Shown piece by piece: positions 1 through 6,400 of a stretch of 9,920 bases of DNA. The stretch is taken from assembly GCA_003520965.1 (NCBI GenBank), contig DOTU01000188.1, positions 1-9,920 of the forward strand, in the 5' to 3' direction. The notes below the pieces were generated by a model, which was given only the letters and a program-made list of their open reading frames with translations, was not told the DNA's origin and ran no database searches. Position numbers and translations under genes: made by a program. Numbering within the stretch: the stretch's first letter is position 1; every line of letters starts with the position of its first letter. The stretch comes from Candidatus Zixiibacteriota bacterium (GTDB lineage Bacteria; Zixibacteria; MSB-5A5; UBA10806).

Positions 1-518
1 TCCCGCATTTATACGAAAAGCTTACGCCGATGGAATTTTTCAATTTCACCGCCGAGGTTTTCAGGCTCGAACGAAGCGTAGCGCAAAAGAGGATATCGGA
101 CCTGGTGGAGCTTTTCGATCTTGGTGAACATTGCAAAAAGCTGATTGCCGCCCTCTCGCATGGCAATAAGCAGAAGGTATCACTTGCAGCCGCGGTCTTG
201 CATCGGCCGGAGGTGCTTCTTCTTGACGAACCTACCGGCGGCCTCGATCCCAGAGCCACGAGAAAAATCAAAGATATAATGCTGGAGCTTTCCAGAGGAG
301 GTTGCGCAATCCTCTTTTCGACTCACATCCTCGAAATCGCGGAAAGCATGTGTAGTAACCTTTATATCATCAGTAAAGGCAAGATTGTGGCGTCTGGACC
401 GGTTGCTGATCTCAAAAGCAATGCCAAGGAGGGCTCAACGTTGGAGGAGTTATTCATCGAGCTAACCGGCGGATCGGAATATGACGAAGTGGTTAAGTTT
501 TTGAAAAATGGGATTTGA
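1..518 (+). CDS. ABC transporter ATP-binding protein, ABC-2 exporter type (5'-truncated by window edge)
   Basis: This is the nucleotide-binding subunit of an ABC exporter; it would hydrolyse ATP at the inner face of the cytoplasmic membrane to drive the permease encoded downstream. The frame is open to the first base and reads PHLYEKLTPMEFFNF before and through the first ATG at 30. This is the family's usual stretch after the Q-loop, so 30 is not the start and the Walker A half lies outside the window. Visible motifs are the ABC signature LSHGNKQKV (153-179), Walker B EVLLLDEP (210-233), the D-loop GGLDP (237-251) and the switch histidine in STH (318-326). The C-terminal end continues with the usual IISKGKIVASGPVADL. 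The partner permease follows after an unusually long, repeat-filled gap. The substrate cannot be read from the sequence. The ATPase assignment is firm; pairing with the permease is inferred from adjacency. Confidence 0.93.
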   Translation, partial: PHLYEKLTPMEFFNFTAEVFRLERSVAQKRISDLVELFDLGEHCKKLIAALSHGNKQKVSLAAAVLHRPEVLLLDEPTGGLDPRATRKIKDIMLELSRGGCAILFSTHILEIAESMCSNLYIISKGKIVASGPVADLKSNAKEGSTLEELFIELTGGSEYDEVVKFLKNGI

Positions 519-584
519 GTTAACGCTTGAATATAATGACGCATAATTTAATTAATATCGAAGGAATTTTTAAATAATAGAATT

Positions 585-623
585 GTCGGGTTTCTCGTCC
601 AAGGGACTCGGAACCCGACCTAC
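585..623 (-). repeat. REP-like palindromic element 1 (GTAG-tagged hairpin)
   Basis: GTCGGGTT (585-592) pairs perfectly with AACCCGAC (612-619). The stem continues imperfectly inward (594/610, then 597-600 with 604-607) to a 3-nt loop at 601-603. CCTAC follows at 619-623, so on the minus strand the element begins 5'-GTAGG before the hairpin, as bacterial REP sequences do. No T-run follows on either strand, so it is not a standard terminator. It probably has further copies in this genome, which I cannot check. Confidence 0.7.
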
Positions 624-646
624 TACTTACGGAGAATAAAAGAGTC

Positions 647-671
647 AAGACCCTAAGGGGTCTTAACCTAC
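647..671 (-). repeat. REP-like palindromic element 2 (GTAG-tagged hairpin)
   Basis: AAGACCC (647-653) pairs with GGGTCTT (658-664) around a tight 4-base loop, and CCTAC follows at 667-671. It has the same layout and orientation as the elements at 585-623 and 728-755, but its stem sequence is different. No T-run is present, which argues against an intrinsic terminator. Confidence 0.6.
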
Positions 672-682
672 GAAATGGGTCA

Positions 683-725
683 TGTTACTAATTTTTCGTT
701 TGAGAATAGAATACATTTAGTAACA
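683..725. repeat. 9-bp inverted repeat with 25-nt spacer
   Basis: TGTTACTAA (683-691) is matched exactly by its reverse complement TTAGTAACA (717-725), enclosing 25 AT-rich bases. It sits exactly between the second and third REP-like elements. It could be a long-loop hairpin, the ends of a tiny mobile relic, or an operator. It lacks the CCTAC tag of its neighbours. Confidence 0.5.
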
Positions 726-727
726 AT

Positions 728-755
728 GCAGGGGCGTATTGCAATACGCCCCTAC
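728..755 (-). repeat. REP-like palindromic element 3 (perfect 24-bp palindrome)
   Basis: Bases 730-753 form a perfect palindrome with half-site AGGGGCGTATTG. An outer pair at 728/755 extends it across one mismatch. CCTAC occupies 751-755, giving 5'-GTAGGGGC on the minus strand. GTAGGGGC...GCCCCTAC palindromes are a familiar class of dispersed repeat in many environmental bacteria. Translated in the permease frame it gives QGRIAIRPY, typical of wrong N-terminal extensions caused by such repeats. Confidence 0.8.
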
Positions 756-776
756 AACAAAAACGATAACAATATC

Positions 777-2360
777 ATGTTTCTTACTCTACTAAAATAC
801 CGTCTTAAAATGCTCTTCTCCCTTCTTAAGGGAGGTAAAAAGCTTGGACAGGCGCTATTATTGCTGTTAGCGTTTTTAGGGCTGGCCGGCGCGTTTGTCA
901 GTTTTTCGGTGGGCATTTATGAATTTGCTAAAGTAAATCCCGAGGCAGGCGAAAAATTTATCGATTTCCTGACTGCCATGTCATTTCATGGTATGTTCAT
1001 GTTGCTCTGCTTTTGGGGTATCTCGATGGCTATCCTGACCATCTTTTTCTCCAACGATCTTGAATTACTGATGACGCTTCCCATAAAGACACGGGATATT
1101 TTCATCTATAAAATCTCCGATGCCACCTTTCAGAACGTGCGCATTTCCCTTTTATTTCTTATCCCGTCACTGGTAATATTGGGACTGCATTATCACGCAT
1201 TCTTTCTTTATTATTTTATCGTGATCCTGGTAGCAATCTTCATGGCGGCAATCCCGGGAGCATTGGGAATAATCATTGCATCATTCTTAAGCCGCAAGAT
1301 TCCCAAGTCCAGATTAAAAGGGGCAATGACCGTTATCGGCAGCATAATTGGTGTCATCGCCTGGGCCGTAGTGAATCGCTTCAGCGGCCGGTTTTCTTCT
1401 GAATCGACCAATATGCAACTACCGTTTGTGGGAATGGAGAAATATGCATCATCACCATTCCTAAAGTGGCTCCCGTCGGGGTGGGCGTACAGAGCAACCA
1501 GGCACGCAGCATTCTCCCAATGGCCGGAGTGCCTGATCTATCTGGGGATACTGGCGGCTGTCTCTGCAATCCTGATATATATAGCGTTGCTAATTATCTC
1601 GCGCTATTATGCCAGCGGTATCAGCGAAGAAGTCGCGCTGCCATCAGCGGCCATTGCCGGGATCAACATGGGCGGCTCGCCACTGATGGCGCATATTAGA
1701 CGCGATCTGGCCCTTTTCTGGCGCGAGCCAGGCGCGGTAGTACAGAGTTTGATTATGTTGGTCTTCCTGATTCTATTTCCATTCGTTTCAAATAATAAAG
1801 AGATGGAATCAATGATTAATCTTCCGCTCTCCCCTTTTAGCGCTCTTTTCGCTGCCTTTTTCGGCGGCCAGATCGGAAGCCGCTTGATCCCTATAGAGCG
1901 TCTGGGATTCTGGCAAAACCTGGCTATGCCCAACGGCCGTAACCTGACGGTATTCAGCAAAACAATCATAGGGCTTGTTTTCGTAACCATCTTTGCTGCT
2001 CTAGCAGGGACAGTTCATTTTGTTACCGGACACACATCCGATCCAAGCGCCATTTTAATGACCATAGGATTTGCCTGGGCCGGATTGGCTTTGGGACTTC
2101 CGCTCGGCGTATTTTTCGCCAATTTCAACTGGGAGCATCCCAGGCGGATGCTTAAGGGTGGCGGCGCATTCCTGTATGCCTTGATTCTTATGATTACGAG
2201 TATGGGGCTTTATGGTTTGCTCTATGTAGTTTCGCGTTACCTTGCCGAATTTTTAAATCCTACGTTATTCATTTTCCTGGTGGCTATCGGGTTTTTAGCT
2301 ATTTCCCTGGCCATCTCGGTCTTGAAACTGGCTAATATGGAATGGAACCCGGAAGCATAA
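777..2360 (+). CDS. ABC-2 type transporter permease (putative exporter membrane subunit, 527 aa)
   Basis: This is a polytopic inner-membrane protein, the likely channel-forming partner of the ATPase upstream. I chose the ATG at 777 (MFLTLLKYRLKMLFSLL), which gives the usual short basic cytoplasmic N-terminus before the first membrane span (about residues 25-47). An in-frame ATG at 675 would add 34 residues translated from repeat DNA. Residues 93-112 read NDLELLMTLPIKTRDIFIYK, a cytoplasmic motif typical of large ABC-2 permeases. A second cytoplasmic stretch at about 307-318 (IRRDLALFWREP) restarts the pattern, consistent with an internally duplicated two-half architecture. Further hydrophobic spans follow to the C-terminus, and I judge there to be about a dozen helices in all. 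There is no clear Shine-Dalgarno before 777; the upstream bases are A-rich. murB follows 30 bp later and could be cotranscribed. The substrate is unknown. The family may be the PF16949-like putative exporters, but this is from memory. Confidence 0.85.
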   Translation: MFLTLLKYRLKMLFSLLKGGKKLGQALLLLLAFLGLAGAFVSFSVGIYEFAKVNPEAGEKFIDFLTAMSFHGMFMLLCFWGISMAILTIFFSNDLELLMTLPIKTRDIFIYKISDATFQNVRISLLFLIPSLVILGLHYHAFFLYYFIVILVAIFMAAIPGALGIIIASFLSRKIPKSRLKGAMTVIGSIIGVIAWAVVNRFSGRFSSESTNMQLPFVGMEKYASSPFLKWLPSGWAYRATRHAAFSQWPECLIYLGILAAVSAILIYIALLIISRYYASGISEEVALPSAAIAGINMGGSPLMAHIRRDLALFWREPGAVVQSLIMLVFLILFPFVSNNKEMESMINLPLSPFSALFAAFFGGQIGSRLIPIERLGFWQNLAMPNGRNLTVFSKTIIGLVFVTIFAALAGTVHFVTGHTSDPSAILMTIGFAWAGLALGLPLGVFFANFNWEHPRRMLKGGGAFLYALILMITSMGLYGLLYVVSRYLAEFLNPTLFIFLVAIGFLAISLAISVLKLANMEWNPEA

Positions 2361-2390
2361 GATGATTAACCTTTTTCGTCTAAATATTAA

Positions 2391-3302
2391 ATGATTTTCG
2401 ATAGCCTGAATAAGATGCTTGATGGTAAAGTCGAGCGCAACGTTATGCTTGCGCCTTATACAAGTTTTAGTATCGGCGGGCCAGCCAGATTTTTCTTTGT
2501 TGCCAAAAATCCCACTGAAATAATTCGTTCAGTACGGGCAGCCCGCGATCTGGGCTTGAAGTTTTTCATCCTCGGCGGGGGCTCCAATATTTTATTCGAC
2601 GATCTGGGCTATACTGGCCTGATTATTAAAGATGAATGCAGCAGATTTGCCGTACTTCCCGATGGTATCTCCGGCCAATCCGGCGCTGTGGTTGATAAAA
2701 TGGTCGATGCGGCGCTTGAAGCCGGTCTGGCAGGGCTGGAATATGCTGCCGGTATCAGAGGCACGATTGGCGGGGCGGTATATGGCAACGCTGGCGCATT
2801 TGGACATGCAATTAACGAGATTCTGCATAGCGCGGTGCTCTACACTCATGGTGGTATAATCAGCGTTGTCGATAACAATCATTTCAAGTTTGCTTATAGA
2901 AAATCATCCCTTTCCGATTTGGGGGATGTGGTCCTTTCTGTCAGACTTACATTGAAAACTGGAAATAGGCAGGAACTTGCCGATATTATTAATGAGAGAC
3001 GGAAATTCCGTCGGGAACGTCACCCTGTGGGTATGGGTTCGGCCGGATCGGTATTCAAGAACCTGCGCAAACTTGAGGAACCCACTAATGTCATTCCTGC
3101 CGGAAAAATCCTTGAGGAAGCCGGCGTGAGAGGTATGCGGGTGGGGGATGCCGCGGTCTTTGAAAAGCATTGCAATATCGTGGTTAATTTGGGCCGGGCA
3201 ACCTCAAGCGACATAAAGACTTTAGTTGCACAAATGGAGGCTGCCGCCAGAGCAAAATTAGGTGTGGACTTAAAGCGTGAAATTTTGTATATTGACCCCT
3301 AG
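2391..3302 (+). CDS. murB: UDP-N-acetylenolpyruvoylglucosamine reductase (UDP-N-acetylmuramate dehydrogenase)
   Basis: MurB is a cytoplasmic FAD enzyme that uses NADPH to reduce UDP-GlcNAc-enolpyruvate to UDP-MurNAc, the second committed step of peptidoglycan synthesis. The protein has 303 residues, the usual length for short type II MurB. In order: YTSFSIGGPARFF (23-35) and LGGGSNILF (61-69) of the FAD-binding part; GIRGTIGGAVYGNAGAFG (121-138), a flavin-contacting loop; AYR with Arg170; SAGSVFKN with the expected proton-donor Ser220; AGKILEEAGVRG (237-248); and LGVDLKREILYI near the C-terminus with the expected catalytic Glu297. Position 123 is Arg where the family usually has Pro. The start is the ATG at 2391, preceded by A/T-rich bases without a Shine-Dalgarno. 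It is separated from the usual murC/ftsQ neighbours, at least in this window. Confidence 0.96.
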   Translation: MIFDSLNKMLDGKVERNVMLAPYTSFSIGGPARFFFVAKNPTEIIRSVRAARDLGLKFFILGGGSNILFDDLGYTGLIIKDECSRFAVLPDGISGQSGAVVDKMVDAALEAGLAGLEYAAGIRGTIGGAVYGNAGAFGHAINEILHSAVLYTHGGIISVVDNNHFKFAYRKSSLSDLGDVVLSVRLTLKTGNRQELADIINERRKFRRERHPVGMGSAGSVFKNLRKLEEPTNVIPAGKILEEAGVRGMRVGDAAVFEKHCNIVVNLGRATSSDIKTLVAQMEAAARAKLGVDLKREILYIDP

Positions 3303-3306
3303 TAAG

Positions 3307-3325
3307 AACGCGTAGCGAGCGCGTT
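3307..3325. repeat. Short palindromic hairpin after murB
   Basis: AACGCG (3307-3312) pairs with CGCGTT (3320-3325) around a TAGCGAG loop, starting 4 bp after the murB stop. There is no following T-run, so it is a weak candidate for a terminator. It may stabilise the 3' end of the transcript or be a dispersed repeat. Confidence 0.5.
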
Positions 3326-3342
3326 AAGATAAACTAAATCAA

Positions 3343-3348
3343 AGGAGG
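3343..3348 (+). promoter_or_regulatory. Strong Shine-Dalgarno with no evident gene
   Basis: AAAGGAGGAA (3341-3350) holds a perfect AGGAGG, the best ribosome-binding site in the window, yet lies about 67 nt before the sprA start. A TTAGC/GCTAA hairpin (3351-3355 with 3363-3367) follows directly. The only nearby start is TTG at 3361, which opens a 9-codon frame (LLKTECSI, stop at 3385-3387) after a rather long 12-nt spacer. A leader peptide, a ribosome standby site or chance are all possible. Confidence 0.35.
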
Positions 3349-3390
3349 AATTAGCGCTTTTTGCTAAAGACTGAATGTAGCATCTAAAAA

Positions 3391-3408
3391 CCGCTTTGTG
3401 CGGCAGGG
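3391..3408 (+). promoter_or_regulatory. sprA ribosome-binding site overlapping a small hairpin
   Basis: GGCAGGG (3402-3408) lies 6 nt before the TTG at 3415 and is the only Shine-Dalgarno-like match at a workable distance, so it supports that start. Its first bases form the 3' arm of a 4-bp hairpin, CCGC (3391-3394) with GCGG (3400-3403), which could partly mask the site. The in-frame stop at 3385 excludes any longer start. Confidence 0.45.
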
Positions 3409-3414
3409 TGTACG

Positions 3415-6400
3415 TTGTCTTTAAGAGTCAAAATAGTTGTGTTACTCTTGGTCCTGAGCTGTGCGGGCGCAGTATGGGGCGTTGAAATCAGTGACCTTAG
3501 AGTTCCCCTGGACATTAAAAGTCGATTTGTACTCCGAACGGAAGAGGGTCCTCCCTCTAACCGCAAGGGTCTTTATTACGTTTCTTCATCTTATTTATTA
3601 AAATATACAACCAAGAAATATAAACGAGATATCAGCTTCTCTTCTGATGGCGATTATATCTATCTGAGGGATTATTACGGCGATTACCAGTTGCCCAATA
3701 TTCAGATTGAGAAGCTCTCAAACTACGTCGCCTTTCGCCATCAATACGCGCTCAATAACTCCTGGAAAAGCGATCTCAGTCTGGCTCTGGGAAAGGGCAC
3801 ATCAGGGGGCAGTAGTGGCCCGGTCACTATTGAAGTCCCCTGGGAACCGCCAAAGATGGTGCAAAGCATTATCGGCGAAGGGAAATCGAGCATTCAGGTT
3901 AGCGGCTCCCGTTCTATTTCTTTCTCTGGCCGCTCGGAGTGGGAAGACGGTCTAAAAAATACCGGTACTTTCAAACAATCGAAATTCCCCACGTTGCAGA
4001 TGGAACAGACCTCACGATTCAAAGTGACTGGAAGCATCGGTTCCAAGATCACGGTTGAAGTTGATCAGGATTCGAAGCGTGATGTGGACCTGGCTAACAC
4101 TATTAAACTGCGCTATAAGGGTGGCGAGGATGAGATTCTACAAACGATTGAGGCCGGCAATACCAATCTTTCTCTGCCTAATTCCCAGCTAATTGGTTAC
4201 TCTCAAAACGTACAGGGGCTTTTCGGCATTAAGGCCACCGCGAAAATCGGCAATCTCGATCTAACCATGATCACCAGCCAGGAGAAGGGAACCACCGAGA
4301 AAGCCAATTTCAATGCCGGAGCTAAGGGGACTCCTCATAATATTCGCGACTATGAATATCTGGCTTATACTTATTTCTGGCTGGATGTTCCGCATACGTC
4401 ACTCGACTCGCTGCTTTCGGTCGAGCTATATGTAAGCAACAATTCCATCACCAACCCCTTCGGAATCGCTGTGGTTAATCCCCATGATAGCCTGTGGAAT
4501 ATTACTCCCGCTGAATCCACCCTTATTGAGTATGTTCGTACCCGATTTGCCCCTATCGCTTCCGCAGACTATGAGGTTGTAAAACCGGGCTGGTATGTGG
4601 TCCTGAACAAACCGATACAAGCAAACGATAATCTTGGGGCATACATAAAATATTTCCATCACGATTCTGCCAATTACCAAAAACTAGATACGGTTATCAT
4701 AGGAAATTTGAATTATCGGCCCAATGATGACGCAAACATGGATACCACACTGGTGCTGCAAATGCTCATGCATGGTAACGCCACATCCGGCTTTGAAACC
4801 TGGAACCGAATGTGGCGTAATGTCTATAATCTTGGTTCGCGCGACATTTCCGCAGATGGTTTTGAACTCAAAATTTATAAAGGAACCGGCAGCACAAATG
4901 CCCAGATAACCGACCCTGAAGATCAGAATGGCCATTGCTATATCACCCTTTTGGGACTTGACAGCCTGAATAATACCACTCGGGCGCCCGGCGCGGATTG
5001 CAGTTTCGATTTTAATAACACCAAAATTGATGCCGCCCGGGGACACCTTATTTTCCCAAATCCATTCCCTTTTACCAGCGACAGCCTTTTACCGGAAGAC
5101 AGAGTTTATAGTATTTATAACCAGCGTCGCGATGCACCGCGTATATCTGATTCAACCAAATTTTATATCTATGTGAAATCATCACAGCGGGCCTCGAGCT
5201 TCTCGCTTGGGCGAGCCAATATCATGCCCAATTCCGAGGTAGTCAGGCTTGGCGACGGCACTACTTTAAGGCGCGATGTAGATTACAGGATCGATTACGA
5301 AATAGGGCAAATCACCTTCTTAAATGATCAAGCACTGAATCCTGCCGCCAACGTTTCGGTTGATTTTGAATATGCTCCTTTTTTCATGCCCGAGAAAAAG
5401 TCTCTTTTCGGAATGGCCGGTCAATATCAGCTTGGGGAAAATTCCAATATTTCCATGGCCGCCATGTATCGCTCAGAAACAGCTTCCGATCCGAGACCGC
5501 GCGTGGGACGTGAACCTAAAAAGGGATTGGTTTGGGATAGTAACTTCGATTTCAATTTCAAACCTGAATTCATGACCAACTTAGTCGATGCCTTGCCTTT
5601 TGTAGAAACCGATGCGCCATCGTCATTTCAACTCTCTGGCGAGGTAGCCCAGAGTTTCCCCAATCCCAACACTAAAAATCAGGCATTTATTGATGATTTC
5701 GAGGGAGCCAGGAGTTACACAGATCTTTCCACTCGCCGCGGAATTTGGACAGTATCCTCTCCCCCGCTTGATTTAGCCGATACCAAGCTCGATATCTATA
5801 AGCGTTCGGCGTTATGGTGGTACAATCCCATTACCACTATGCGACTCACCGATATCTGGCCGGATCGTGACGTGAAACATGAGGACGACAGGATCGATGT
5901 CCTTTTCCTAAATTACTTCCCCGATACAACCTCGGCTGCTCCGGAATCATCTTGGGCGGGCATAATCAGACCGTTTTTCGCCGGGCTTGCCGATCAAACC
6001 GATATGAAATTTATCGAGGTCTGGTATTATTCAGATGCGGTTGACCTGACTGAAGATCCAACGATTAATTTCGATTTTGGCGCAATTTCAGAGGATATCA
6101 ACGATAACGGTAGCCTCGATAGCGAAGATCGCCAGAATACTGGGGCGCGAGGCGTCTTTGAACCCGATCAGGAAGATACAGGACTCGATGGGGTCTTTGA
6201 CGGTCAGGAACCCGGGTATAATGCGTCTACCAATCAGGATCCGAACCATGACGATTGGATCTGGAACCCGGACGATAACTCGATTAATCCCGATTACTCC
6301 CATATTAATGGTACTGAAGGAAATAATAATGATCCAGACAGACGCGGCCGCTACGATACTGAAGATATAAATAACAATACCTCGCTCGATAGACAAAACG

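Noticed and set aside
30..32. ATG at 30 as the start of the ATPase gene
   Set aside because: The frame is open to the window edge and the residues before it (HLYEKLTP) are conserved family sequence; the gene simply enters from outside the window.
532..537. TATAAT as a promoter -10 box before the permease
   Set aside because: No -35-like hexamer at about 17 bp spacing was found, and the surrounding DNA is AT-rich enough for chance matches. I also found no Bacteroidota-type TAnnTTTG match in the gap.
585..664. Hairpins after the ATPase as intrinsic terminators
   Set aside because: Neither hairpin is followed by a T-run on either strand, and the shared CCTAC tag fits a REP-type element better.
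585..755. CRISPR-like array formed by spaced palindromes
   Set aside because: The palindromes differ in sequence and length and the spacing is irregular; there is no repeated unit.
1607..1990. 127-residue open frame on the minus strand inside the permease gene
   Set aside because: It is fully antisense to a membrane protein with clear family motifs, and its composition is that of a mirrored frame. No recognisable domain or ribosome-binding site supports it.
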